This document shows positions 1-8,660 of a stretch of 64,000 bases of DNA, piece by piece (position 1 is the first letter of the stretch; every line of letters starts with the position of its first letter). The position numbers and the translations under genes are program-made. Source of the stretch: Maribellus sp. CM-23 (GTDB taxonomy: Bacteria; Bacteroidota; Bacteroidia; Bacteroidales; Prolixibacteraceae); NCBI RefSeq assembly GCF_021354595.1, contig NZ_JADWYJ010000001.1:1279446-1343445 (forward strand), given 5' to 3'. Under the pieces are notes generated by a model that was not told where the DNA came from, searched no databases, and worked only from the letters and a program-made list of their open reading frames with translations.

Positions 1-2571
1 AGCCTTGAGGCTCAGTCCCCAATGCTTCTTATACTTTAATGAAGACACAAAATCGAGTGTAGGAACGCCATTTTCCACAATGTCCTGATAGCCACCCGCA
101 CCAACAGTATAAATACGCTCACTGAAATAGTTCTCCACCAGCGATGCAGTAAAATCAAGATCGGTTTTATGAAACTGGTAGCTTAGATCTGCATTCACAA
201 GAAAGGGTGCGGCACCTTCCAGTTCGGTTTTCTTGTTTGTGAAATTCAGTCCTCCTTTCACCTCCACATCCGTTTTCAGGTAAGAAGCATTCACCCCCAC
301 ACTCAGTTTACTATAGGTATCGTTATTGTCTTTCTGGGTGGAGAACAAATTCTTGCGTGCTTCCACTTCTACCCCGCCTATGATGGCGTTGTCGGCAATG
401 TTTTCATAAGTAAGAAAACCGCCGGCACTGGCTTTTTCTATTCTTGAAATCGGGTCCTGAATGTATTTTCCAAATACGGCCACAGAAAACAGCTCGTCAC
501 GACTTAAAAAATAATCCCACTTCAGATCCAGGTTGTAGTTAGTGGATGGAATAAGGTCGGGATTACCTTGCGAGCTCCAGTTTCGCCCCACATAGCGGTA
601 GGGTGAAATTTCTTTCGATTGAGGCAAAGTGTAAGTGCGGCTGGCTCCCAGGCGTACCACATTATCTTTGTTAAGACTGTATTTCAGGTTAAGACTTGGC
701 AACAGGTAGAAATAGTCTTTGGTAGTATTACCAACGCTCGATCCCCGGTTTACGTCGTAGGCAACATCCAGGTAAACCAGATCGGCACGCAGTCCGGCAT
801 TCAGGATCAATGACGGATTCAGTTGATACATCAGTTCGGCATATCCTGAGTTGATGTATTTATCTACACTGTACGAGCTCTCAAATTCAGAGTTGATAAA
901 GTCTCTGTTATCAAGTGCGGACTGATTAAACAGCCCATCGAGATCGATGTTGTTTTGGTCGATCTCAGGTTGGGTAACACGCTGGTTGTCCCACTCAATA
1001 CCCTGAAAATCATCCACAGCAAAACGTCCTTTGTACCCTGCTTTTACAAGCGATACATTCTCTTCATCGTCGGTGAGTTTATAACTTATTTCAAATTGAA
1101 CGTTGATATCTGCGACGTTTAGATCGGAGAAGAAACGTTGCTGACGCCCGGTTCCCTTGAGTAAATGGTATTTTCCATTCCCCAGATCGGAGAGATAATT
1201 AATACGACGGTCGGGTTCACTTCCCATCGTGTAGTTAAATGATGCTCCGGTGTTGGCGCTCAACCGGCTGTTAAACTGACGGTTCAAACGCAGCTGATTT
1301 ACAATCAGAGTATTGTCATTAATTTGCTGACGACGGATTAATCCTTTGTAATCATCCACATCTTCGAAATTCGAATGCATTCCGTTATAATCCAGCATCG
1401 AACGGGTGTTCGAATGTATCACCATCGCGTTGTAACTCAGGTCGTAGTCTTTAAAACCATATTCCAGATTTCCCATTAACAAATGGGTAGTTTTTAGCTC
1501 AAACTCATCCGACATTTGATCACGAAAAACAGTACCCGAAGTTGTGGTGTTGCGCACAATTCCGTTCACATAGCTGTAGTCTGCGTCATAACTGCCAATC
1601 ACATAAAAGCTCAGCATATCTTTGCCTGCGCCTGTTTTGTAACGTTTTCCACCTGCAAAACTAAGCGCCCTGTTTAGCTGAAGATTCTGGCTTGTGGGAT
1701 TTAGTGAATTGCCAAAACTGTAAACAGCTTCGTTGGAAGGAGCCGTTTTGTTTTGCGCAAAACCCAAGGCGTTCACGCCATCGCTAAGCATAAACTCTTT
1801 CCCAAGAGTCTGTGTATTGACGCCCGCCGAAAGATCAATCCCAAACTCCGAATCTCCCAGCAGCTCCTTCGAACTGATGTTTATCTCGGCACCAGCTACA
1901 TCACCTGTCATTTGGGCACTAAATACTTTGTTTACGCCGACAGCCTTAATCATGTCGGACGAAAAGAAATCAAGTGAAATGTTTTTGTACTCAGGATCTT
2001 CCGACGGAACCGGAAATCCGTTTAAAGTGGTAGCGTTAAAGCGGTCGCCCAAGCCACGAACGAAAACGTTCTTTACGCCTTCCTGCTTGGCAATACCCGA
2101 AACTTTGGTTACGGCGGCCTCTGCATCGCTGGCTCCCTTCCGGGATATTTCCTGGGCACCAATGGCCTGTGTTGCAACAACGGCATTTTTCTGCTCTGCC
2201 AGCAACATACTTTCCGATTCGCGGTTGGCCTTGGCCACTACCTGAACGCCTTCCAACTCGAGAGTGGCCGGCGAAAGCGCTACATTTAATGTTAATTCTT
2301 CATTCGGTTTTACCTCAATGTTCAATTCTTGTGAATCGTACGAGATAAAAGAAATCAGTAAGGTATATTTTCCGGCTTGAACTTTCTGAACCAGAAAATT
2401 CCCGTCGAAATCGGTAATGGTACCCTGCGAGGTCTCTTTTAACATTACCGTAGTTCCTATTAATGTCTCTTTGGTTTTTGCATCGATCACCGTTCCTTTT
2501 ACCGAACCGGTTTGTGCCATAGCTGAAATCGCTTGAATTAGCAGTAAGATGCTAATAACAATTCTGTTCAT
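1..2571 (-). CDS. TonB-dependent receptor with carboxypeptidase-like N-terminal domain (3' end outside window)
   Basis: The reading frame is open from the ATG at 2571 to the window edge (857 codons, no stop), so the C-terminal barrel strands are missing. The protein starts with a signal peptide (MNRIVISILLLIQAISAMAQ) followed by a carboxypeptidase-regulatory-like beta-sandwich of about 85 residues. A TonB plug domain follows, with the motif KNVFVRGLGDRFNATTLNG, and then a long outer-membrane beta-barrel. This is a ligand-gated outer-membrane importer; the substrate cannot be read from sequence. An 11-bp-phased Pho-box-like repeat lies directly upstream (2634-2677), and the neighbours are a PhoBR-type system, a porin and PiT transporters. 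I infer a phosphorus-containing substrate induced by phosphate starvation. The family call is firm; the substrate is inference. Confidence 0.9.
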   Translation of the reverse strand, partial: MNRIVISILLLIQAISAMAQTGSVKGTVIDAKTKETLIGTTVMLKETSQGTITDFDGNFLVQKVQAGKYTLLISFISYDSQELNIEVKPNEELTLNVALSPATLELEGVQVVAKANRESESMLLAEQKNAVVATQAIGAQEISRKGASDAEAAVTKVSGIAKQEGVKNVFVRGLGDRFNATTLNGFPVPSEDPEYKNISLDFFSSDMIKAVGVNKVFSAQMTGDVAGAEINISSKELLGDSEFGIDLSAGVNTQTLGKEFMLSDGVNALGFAQNKTAPSNEAVYSFGNSLNPTSQNLQLNRALSFAGGKRYKTGAGKDMLSFYVIGSYDADYSYVNGIVRNTTTSGTVFRDQMSDEFELKTTHLLMGNLEYGFKDYDLSYNAMVIHSNTRSMLDYNGMHSNFEDVDDYKGLIRRQQINDNTLIVNQLRLNRQFNSRLSANTGASFNYTMGSEPDRRINYLSDLGNGKYHLLKGTGRQQRFFSDLNVADINVQFEISYKLTDDEENVSLVKAGYKGRFAVDDFQGIEWDNQRVTQPEIDQNNIDLDGLFNQSALDNRDFINSEFESSYSVDKYINSGYAELMYQLNPSLILNAGLRADLVYLDVAYDVNRGSSVGNTTKDYFYLLPSLNLKYSLNKDNVVRLGASRTYTLPQSKEISPYRYVGRNWSSQGNPDLIPSTNYNLDLKWDYFLSRDELFSVAVFGKYIQDPISRIEKASAGGFLTYENIADNAIIGGVEVEARKNLFSTQKDNNDTYSKLSVGVNASYLKTDVEVKGGLNFTNKKTELEGAAPFLVNADLSYQFHKTDLDFTASLVENYFSERIYTVGAGGYQDIVENGVPTLDFVSSLKYKKHWGLSLKA

Positions 2572-2616
2572 ACTCTAAAAATGTGCAGTGTTAATGTCTA
2601 TTATTAATTCCGGGAG

Positions 2617-2677
2617 CAAAGCAAGACCAATAATATTACAAGGCGATTAATACCCCTTTAAACTATTATTACATTTG
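2617..2677 (-). promoter_or_regulatory. Pho-box-like 11-bp direct repeats and -7 element of the TonB receptor gene
   Basis: Four consecutive 11-bp units on the plus strand begin at 2634, 2645, 2656 and 2667 (tattacaaggc, gattaataccc, ctttaaactat, tattacatttg), each with TTA at the same position. Read on the transcribed minus strand these are TAA units. The -7-like element TTGCTTTG (2624 down to 2617) starts 12 nt after the last TAA base. No TTTG is present at the -33 position, as expected if an activator replaces it. Confidence 0.6.
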
Positions 2678-2834
2678 CTTAACAGAATTGCAACATCTCC
2701 ACCACCCCTCACAAAGCACTGATAACATGCAACATACACAAACAAGACCAACGAAAACCAGCTTTTTCAGGTTGTACTTTGGCCCGCTGATAAATCAATT
2801 ATTTATTAACAGAAAGGGGAAACTAAAACTGCAC

Positions 2835-4598
2835 TTATTTAATGGAAAGCGAAAAAAGGAATTCCACCCCGCCTTTAGGACGATTTTTTACCGACACCCG
2901 GCCGTTGTGAAGATGAATGGCATTTTTAACGATCGCCAGTCCCAGGCCGGTTCCACCAGTGACACGCGAGCGCCCTTTGTCTACCCGGTAAAAACGCTCA
3001 AAAATACGTGGCAGATGTTCTTTCGGAATCCCGCCGCCCGTATCCGAATAAGAAAAATAATAATACCGTTCGTCGCGGTGATAGCATTTAATATGAATGC
3101 GGATTCCCTGCCCGCCATAATTTATCGAATTCTCCACCAGGTTCTGAAACACGGAAAACAGCAACGATTCGTTTCCGCTTATCACAGTATTCAGCTTCAC
3201 CTCGTCGATGAACTCAATTTTATTGTGCTCGATCTTGCTCGAAAAATACTCGTAAACATCGTTGGTGATCTTCTTAATATCCACCTGTTTCATTTCGAAC
3301 AGCTCGCCCGCGTCTTCAATATTGTTGATCAGCGAAATATCGTTGATCAGTACCGTTAGCCGTTCGGATTGAAAAAATGCCTTTTCCAGGAAATACTTTT
3401 GCTTTTCTTCCGGGATGGGCCAGTTTTCAAGAATCGTTTCCAGGTAGCCCCGGATGGACGAAAGCGGTGTTTTTAACTCGTGGGCAATGTTCGAGGTAAG
3501 CTGCTGCTTCATCAAGCGTCTCTTTTCCAGCCGGGTAACATCGGTAACAACCACCTCAAAACTGCGGTCGGCAAAAATGATGGAATAGATCCTGAAATAC
3601 TTCTCTTCCTTCGAAACGGTATAATCGAGCTTGGGAACTTTATTTTCCAGATCAACTGCACCGGTTTCCAAATAAGCAGACAAAAATGAATGCAGTTTTT
3701 TAAACGACGAACTCTCCAGCATTTCGGTAGCCGAAACCACTTCCTTTTTCGAAAGCAGGTTCACCATTTCAATAAACTTACCGTTCGACAGCGTCATCAC
3801 CTTTTGCGGCGAGAAAAAGGCAATTCCTTCATCCAGCGCATCGAGGTGATTAAAAAGCTTTTCCTTTTCCGTGGAAAGGTCATCTTTTGTCTTTTTCAGG
3901 TTGTTGTAAATCTGGATGATCTGCCCGCTGATAATGCCCAGTTCGTTGGCCGGAAATTTTGTATCGAAAGCCACCAGTTCGTTGCTTCCTGCTCGCACCG
4001 CAAAATCCTTCAGTTTGGTAATGGTATACGAAAGCTTAATGGTTACAAGTACCAGGATCAATCCGATAACCAGGAAAAGAACCACCATAAAAGTGATGAA
4101 CTGTGTACTGGTTTTCAGAAAATCTTTTACGGTAACATCGAAAACAAGGGCGGCACGAATGTAATAATGCGGGAAAAGCCGTGCATAATAGTAGAACTCC
4201 TGGCTGGTGGTAGCCGAGGTACGAATGTTGGCACCACTCCCGTTGGCACGCGCCCTCATCACTTCGGGGCGGTTGTAGTGGTTCTCCATCGACGAATAGT
4301 CTTTCACAAAACTATCGTACAGCACCTTCCCTTCTTTGCTGATAACCGTAATACGTGGATTGGTTTCGGGAAGAATACTGATCAGATCAGCCAGATCGTT
4401 GACATGATTATCTTCTAGTAAATGGTTTCCCCGAATAAATTTATCGGTGATTTCGGTAATGTTGTCCAGTGTATTTTCGAGCCGCGCCCGCTTGTAGCTT
4501 TTTTCGCGCTGGTACTGGAATGCCAAAACCGTAATGGTGAACAGGACAAATACCAGGATGTAGTAGAAAAATATTTCGCCCCTGAATGATCTTTTCAC
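2835..4598 (-). CDS. PhoR-type membrane sensor histidine kinase
   Basis: A 587-residue kinase. TM1 is about residues 9-27, the periplasmic sensor loop about 30-160, and TM2 about 166-188. A HAMP-like linker and a PAS-like segment (about 245-355) precede the dimerisation/phosphoacceptor helix NIAHELKTPLSSIRG, with the phospho-accepting His at 373. The ATPase domain shows the N-box NLVENSINYG, a DTGGGIP G1 box and GGTGLGLAIV. Its architecture matches the kinases usually annotated PhoR in Bacteroidota. It lies 15 bp downstream of its response regulator, so the two form one minus-strand operon. It differs from the kinase at 16164 in having a real periplasmic domain. A phosphate-related role is inferred from the surrounding genes and the repeat array upstream; the signal itself is unknown. 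Confidence 0.9.
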   Translation of the reverse strand: MKRSFRGEIFFYYILVFVLFTITVLAFQYQREKSYKRARLENTLDNITEITDKFIRGNHLLEDNHVNDLADLISILPETNPRITVISKEGKVLYDSFVKDYSSMENHYNRPEVMRARANGSGANIRTSATTSQEFYYYARLFPHYYIRAALVFDVTVKDFLKTSTQFITFMVVLFLVIGLILVLVTIKLSYTITKLKDFAVRAGSNELVAFDTKFPANELGIISGQIIQIYNNLKKTKDDLSTEKEKLFNHLDALDEGIAFFSPQKVMTLSNGKFIEMVNLLSKKEVVSATEMLESSSFKKLHSFLSAYLETGAVDLENKVPKLDYTVSKEEKYFRIYSIIFADRSFEVVVTDVTRLEKRRLMKQQLTSNIAHELKTPLSSIRGYLETILENWPIPEEKQKYFLEKAFFQSERLTVLINDISLINNIEDAGELFEMKQVDIKKITNDVYEYFSSKIEHNKIEFIDEVKLNTVISGNESLLFSVFQNLVENSINYGGQGIRIHIKCYHRDERYYYFSYSDTGGGIPKEHLPRIFERFYRVDKGRSRVTGGTGLGLAIVKNAIHLHNGRVSVKNRPKGGVEFLFSLSIK

Positions 4599-4613
4599 TG
4601 TTCAGAAAATTAG

Positions 4614-5291
4614 CTATTGAAAACAGTATCCGTAACCCGATTTGCCTTTTATGTAAGCGCCGTATTCGCCAATCTTTTTACGCAAGCGCGCAATGTTAAC
4701 ATCCACATTTCGCTCGGTAACAATTACATCGTCCTGCCAGATACGTTTTAAAATCTCGTCGCGGCTAATGTATTGTCCCATGTTTTTAGCCAGCAGCGAA
4801 AGAATTTCGTATTCTTTTCGGGTCAGATTAACGGGCTCTCCTTCAATGGTGGTGATCTTCTTTCTCAAATCGATCTTCAGCTCTTTGAAGCTAATCACAT
4901 TGGAATCATTTCCCACGCGGCTTCCTCTTTTCAGAATGGCCTTGATACGCGCCACCACTTCTTTAATCGAAAAAGGTTTTGAGATATAATCATCGCCCCC
5001 AACGTTAAAGCCGGTCAGCACATCGTTTTCTTCTACTTTTGCCGTCAGGAAAATAATGGGGACAGACAACTGCATCTCTTTCCGGATAACATTGGCCACT
5101 TTATAGCCCGAAACGCCTTCCATCATTACATCCAGCAAGAGAAGATCAAAATCCTGGATATTCTTTTTTAAGGCTTCTTCGCCCGAGTGGGCAATCTCGA
5201 TTACAAAACCTTCGCTTTCGAGGTTAAACTGCAAGATTTCACACAGGTCTTTCTCATCATCAACAATGAGTATCTTGTATTCTTCTTCCAT
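4614..5291 (-). CDS. OmpR/PhoB-family response regulator
   Basis: A 225-residue two-domain regulator. The receiver has acidic residues at 11-12 (VDDE), the phosphorylated Asp at 54 (LLLDVMM) and the K of SKPF. The C-terminus is a winged-helix DNA-binding domain (LTRKEYEILSLL ... VNIARLRKKIG). I placed the start at MEEEYKILIV (5291), because the frame open upstream to 5327 adds residues with no counterpart in the family. It is the first gene of the operon with the kinase at 2835. An 11-unit Pho-box-like array lies upstream, between this gene and the divergent porin. It is one of two PhoB-like regulators in the window and is a candidate reader of the 11-bp repeats. Confidence 0.92.
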   Translation of the reverse strand: MEEEYKILIVDDEKDLCEILQFNLESEGFVIEIAHSGEEALKKNIQDFDLLLLDVMMEGVSGYKVANVIRKEMQLSVPIIFLTAKVEENDVLTGFNVGGDDYISKPFSIKEVVARIKAILKRGSRVGNDSNVISFKELKIDLRKKITTIEGEPVNLTRKEYEILSLLAKNMGQYISRDEILKRIWQDDVIVTERNVDVNIARLRKKIGEYGAYIKGKSGYGYCFQ

Positions 5292-5439
5292 AGATGCAAT
5301 TTTCGGCTTCGATATTTCCCTGATCAATCAAAGAAGTAATCAGCACTTTGATTTACAACGACGAAATTAATTAAAATAAGTCAGATTACGCCAGAACGAT
5401 TCATCAGATTCAACTTGCAGTCAGCCATTGTATTTCGTA

Positions 5440-5567
5440 TGTTAGCAAAAGGTTATCTATCCGTTACAGTTCTATTACATTTCTGTTACAAATCCATTAC
5501 ATTTATAGAGAAAAGTAATTTCATTCCGGTTAAGGATTCATTACAAAACGATTAACTTCTATTTTTG
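5440..5567. promoter_or_regulatory. Eleven-unit 11-bp Pho-box-like array in a divergent promoter region
   Basis: Counting in steps of 11 bp from 5440, nine of eleven units have TTA at positions 3-5: TGTTAGCAAAA, GGTTATCTATC, CGTTACAGTTC, TATTACATTTC, TGTTACAAATC, CATTACATTTA, two degenerate units (5506, 5517), GGTTAAGGATT, CATTACAAAAC, GATTAACTTCT. A consensus -7 element TATTTTTG for the porin follows at 5560-5567, about 28 bp before its ATG, and there is no TTTG at -33. For the two-component operon on the other strand the best -7 is the weak ACCTTTTG at 5453-5446. The porin -7 is not at the 12-nt spacing seen in the other repeats. Confidence 0.7.
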
Positions 5568-5594
5568 CCGCGAATTGCTAAACAAACGATTGAA

Positions 5595-6590
5595 ATGAAG
5601 AAGACACTGCTACAGCTACTTATGCTTTTTGGGGTACTACCCGTTTTTTCTCAGGAGAGTACCTTTAGTCCCTCAGGCACTGCCTTTGCCACCATTTTTG
5701 CCAATTACCATCAGGGACTGACAAGCAGCGCCGCCGACGAGTCAGCTTTTGAACTGGTACGTGGGTACATTGGGTACCAATATCAGTTCAGCCCCGAATT
5801 TTATGCAAAAGTCAACCTCGATATCGGAAGTCCCGAAGACCTTTCGGAATATGCCAAAGCCCGCCGTTATGCCTACTTCAAAAATGCCTTTTTGCGCTAT
5901 ACTGAAAACAAGCTGGAAGTGGAGTTCGGTTTGATCAGCTTACGGCAATACAAACTGATGGAGGATGTTTGGGAGCGCCGCTACCTGATGAAAACACTCG
6001 CTGATGAATATTCCATAGGCCCTTCAGCCGACCTTGGGATGAACATTAATTATACTTTCTCTGATGCCTGGGAAATAGACTTTACCGTAATGAACGGCGA
6101 AGGGTACAACAACGTACAAACCGACGGTATTTTTAAGTATTCGCTGGCCACCACTATTGTGCCCGTGAAAAACTTTACCACCCGTTTGTACTACGATTTT
6201 ACCAACAACGATCTTCTGCAATCCACTTACCACATTTTCCTTTCTTACAATTTTAAGAAAAAAGCAAACATAGCCGGGGAAGCGCTTTACCGCACCAACG
6301 AAAAATGGAAAGACGGGCGCGACCGTTATGGTTACTCGATTTTTGCCAAGTACAACATCACCGGGAAATACCAGTTATTCGCCCGGTTCGACCAAATGGC
6401 TTCCAACAAGCTCAGCGGGGAAGAAAACCCGTGGAACCTTGCCAACGACGGAACGGCCCTGGTAGCCGGTATTCAGTACGAGCCCATAAAAAAAATAAAA
6501 ATGGCGCTCAACTACCACGACTGGGTACCTTCGGCAGCGAATGGAAAAACCAAGGCCTTTATTTTTCTCGATCTGGAAGTTAAACTGTAA
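5595..6590 (+). CDS. Outer-membrane porin, phosphate-selective porin (OprO/OprP)-like
   Basis: A 331-residue protein with signal peptide MKKTLLQLLMLFGVLPVFS followed by alternating amphipathic strands rich in Tyr, Phe and Asn. The C-terminus FIFLDLEVKL fits an outer-membrane beta-barrel. The pattern resembles OprO/OprP-type porin-superfamily proteins of Bacteroidota; identity to true phosphate-selective porins is not established. I chose the ATG at 5595 because an upstream in-frame ATG (5565) would precede the signal peptide and overlap the -7 element. It is divergent from the PhoBR-type operon and shares the 11-unit Pho-box-like array with it, which supports a role in passing phosphate or anions across the outer membrane. 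The lipoprotein gene begins 11 bp downstream, probably in the same transcript. Confidence 0.75.
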   Translation: MKKTLLQLLMLFGVLPVFSQESTFSPSGTAFATIFANYHQGLTSSAADESAFELVRGYIGYQYQFSPEFYAKVNLDIGSPEDLSEYAKARRYAYFKNAFLRYTENKLEVEFGLISLRQYKLMEDVWERRYLMKTLADEYSIGPSADLGMNINYTFSDAWEIDFTVMNGEGYNNVQTDGIFKYSLATTIVPVKNFTTRLYYDFTNNDLLQSTYHIFLSYNFKKKANIAGEALYRTNEKWKDGRDRYGYSIFAKYNITGKYQLFARFDQMASNKLSGEENPWNLANDGTALVAGIQYEPIKKIKMALNYHDWVPSAANGKTKAFIFLDLEVKL

Positions 6591-6601
6591 AATCTGAAAC
6601 C

Positions 6602-7915
6602 ATGCAAAACCGGATAATCATATTTCTGCTTGTAGCGGTAACAGTTATTGCGTGCCGTAAAAGCGACTACATACTGGAAGGAAACAGCGAAACCATCACC
6701 GACAATGGCCTTGGCACCGGCACCGTTACCTGGACAAAAGACAAAGAATACGTACTGGAAGGCTTTATTTTTGTAAACGACGGACAGGTGCTGACCATCC
6801 AAGAGGGAACCGTCATTCGTTTTAAAAGCGGGCAGGCCGAAAATGCTAGCGCATTGATTGTGGCCCGTGGCGGCAAAATCATTGCCGAAGGAACGGAAGC
6901 CGAACCCATTATTTTAACTTCGGAAAACGACGATCTGAAAGGCTCCGTATCCCGTGATATCCGGGGCCAGTGGGGCGGGCTGATCATTTTGGGCAACGCC
7001 CCCATTAACTTAAGCGGCGGCGAAGCTTCCATCGAAGGAATTCCGCTGGCAGAACCACGCGGACTTTACGGCGGAATCGACGAGAACGACAATTCAGGTA
7101 TTCTGAAATACGTTTCAATCCGTCACGGAGGCACCAACATTGGTGACGGAAACGAAATCAACGGCCTGACACTGGGCGGTGTGGGCAATCAAACCCAAAT
7201 CGATTACGTGGAAGTTATTTCGAACGAAGACGACGGTGTGGAGATTTTTGGTGGTACGGTTAGCCTGAAACACATGGTGGTTTCGGGTTGTGGCGACGAT
7301 TTGTTTGACTACGACCTGGGCTGGTCGGGCAACGGACAATTTTGGCTGGGAGTACAGGAAGATCTTCCGGGCGACAACCTCATTGAGGCCGGCGGCGGCG
7401 TGGATCCTATTTACGGAATCCCAAATTCGCTACCCAACCTCTTTAACCTCACCCTGGTCGGAAGTGGAAAATCGAGTACCGGCACCTGCGTTAGTTTTGA
7501 GAAGAATGCGGGCGGAACCATTGCCAATTCAGTTTTTGTGAACAAAGACAAAGGCATTTCGATTGAGGTAACCGACCAGCAACACGATAGCTACAACCAG
7601 TGGAAAAACGGCAAACTGTCGATCAAAACCAACCTGTTTTACGATGTAGCCTCTTCCACTCCGGAAAGTATTTTCAAATTATCGGGTCTCTATTCCCCGG
7701 AAATGGCCAATGAATGGGCAGCCGCTTTCAACACATCCAAAAACGAGATTGGCGATCCTAAAATCAATAGCGCTTCAGGAGATTTTGTTCCGGAAGAAAA
7801 AATAAAGGGCGATCTGCTGGAGTATCCTCTACCCTGGTTTCAGGTGGTTGATTTCAAAGGTGCTTTTGGCGAAGACAACTGGATCGAGGGATGGACACTG
7901 CTGTCTCAGCAATAG
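6602..7915 (+). CDS. Beta-helix-like surface lipoprotein
   Basis: A 437-residue predicted lipoprotein. A short hydrophobic signal ends in the lipobox VIAC with Cys at about residue 18, followed by RKSD, which is compatible with the charged lipoprotein export signal of Bacteroidota. The body has many Gly/Asn-rich turns and short parallel strands (for example GGVGNQTQIDYVEVIS and DDGVEIFGGTVSL), the pattern of a right-handed beta-helix. Proteins of this type are often encoded near TonB receptors of the kind at 1-2571. It follows the porin by 11 bp, so co-transcription under the Pho-box-like array is likely. A role as a binding or substrate-presenting partner of the porin or TonB receptor is inference. 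No catalytic motif was recognised. Confidence 0.7.
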   Translation: MQNRIIIFLLVAVTVIACRKSDYILEGNSETITDNGLGTGTVTWTKDKEYVLEGFIFVNDGQVLTIQEGTVIRFKSGQAENASALIVARGGKIIAEGTEAEPIILTSENDDLKGSVSRDIRGQWGGLIILGNAPINLSGGEASIEGIPLAEPRGLYGGIDENDNSGILKYVSIRHGGTNIGDGNEINGLTLGGVGNQTQIDYVEVISNEDDGVEIFGGTVSLKHMVVSGCGDDLFDYDLGWSGNGQFWLGVQEDLPGDNLIEAGGGVDPIYGIPNSLPNLFNLTLVGSGKSSTGTCVSFEKNAGGTIANSVFVNKDKGISIEVTDQQHDSYNQWKNGKLSIKTNLFYDVASSTPESIFKLSGLYSPEMANEWAAAFNTSKNEIGDPKINSASGDFVPEEKIKGDLLEYPLPWFQVVDFKGAFGEDNWIEGWTLLSQQ

Positions 7916-8130
7916 CAGAGAACGGGCTCACTTCCCTTTGTTTTCGGAATATTTTTTTTGAATCGGACTTTCCAAACTGTGTTGGGTATTATCTAAACGC
8001 CGGCTAGTCTTTGTAAGAAAACTTCGGGAGCAAGGCTTGCAACTTCTGAAAATCAAGGAGTTTACTTTCGCAAATGACAGTTTTCAGAAAGAGCGTAATT
8101 CAGTTAACGGAGTTTTCTTGCAGACACTAA

Positions 8131-8529
8131 CTAAGAGTGGCTGACCACTCTTGCCGTAAATTCAGGATTGTACAGCATTTGGGAAGCATTGCTGTTGTAA
8201 AACTGCTCAGCTTCCGCCCAATTATGAAAGGTACCATAAGTTTGCAACGGTTTTATTCGTTGCTGCATCTGATCGATGTACTCTTTAAATTCCTCGAAGT
8301 CGTACGACTGATTCTCGTGGTCGAGTATAACGTTCGATTGGTAATCGTAGCGAAATTCGAGATGAGCAGCCACCACCCATTCCAACGATTTGCGAACAAA
8401 ATCGTTTTGCCGCTCACGGGTAAAAAGCACCAACATTTTCTGATTGGGCAGCCCATAAAAATACACCGGAAGGTATTCGGGGAAACAGGTATTGCTTGTT
8501 TTGTAAATCAGTCGTGCTTTGTCTTTCAT
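8131..8529 (-). CDS. Small conserved-looking protein of unknown function, possible Pho-regulon member
   Basis: A 132-residue cytoplasmic protein with no signal peptide or membrane segment. It is rich in aromatic residues (motifs YLPVYFYGLP and FRYDYQSNV) and has a helical segment with FEEFKEYIDQMQQRI. I do not recognise the family. The minus-strand frame is favoured over the overlapping plus-strand frame because its composition is protein-like and a promoter-like region lies upstream. Three perfectly phased 11-bp TTA units (8590-8622) and a -7-like CTCTTTTG precede it, with the spacing seen at the other promoters of the island. It lies downstream of the glycosyltransferase in the same orientation and converges with the lipoprotein gene. 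Function is unknown; its place in a phosphate-starvation response is inferred only from the promoter. Confidence 0.6.
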   Translation of the reverse strand: MKDKARLIYKTSNTCFPEYLPVYFYGLPNQKMLVLFTRERQNDFVRKSLEWVVAAHLEFRYDYQSNVILDHENQSYDFEEFKEYIDQMQQRIKPLQTYGTFHNWAEAEQFYNSNASQMLYNPEFTARVVSHS

Positions 8530-8561
8530 AATCCTCTCAGTTAACTTCAGGCAAGTTAGCC

Positions 8562-8622
8562 CAAAAGAGCTTACAGCAGGTTGTGTAATGATTAAATGCC
8601 CGTTAATAAATGGTTAAACAGA
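8562..8622 (-). promoter_or_regulatory. Pho-box-like repeat before the 132-residue protein gene
   Basis: Three consecutive plus-strand units start at 8590, 8601 and 8612 (gattaaatgcc, cgttaataaat, ggttaaacaga), all with TTA in phase. On the transcribed strand a weak -7 candidate CTCTTTTG (8569 down to 8562) starts 23 nt from the nearest TAA, which is 12 plus one 11-bp turn. Confidence 0.45.
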
Positions 8623-8660
8623 AACCTCGGGAAACTTAGAAAAAGAAGCCTCTGGTCCCC

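Noticed and set aside
2688..4418. Long plus-strand frames opposite the histidine kinase
   Set aside because: They lie antisense to a gene with all kinase motifs and show no domain or signal features.
8137..8544. 135-codon plus-strand frame opposite the 132-residue protein
   Set aside because: The minus frame has better composition and an appropriately placed promoter-like region.
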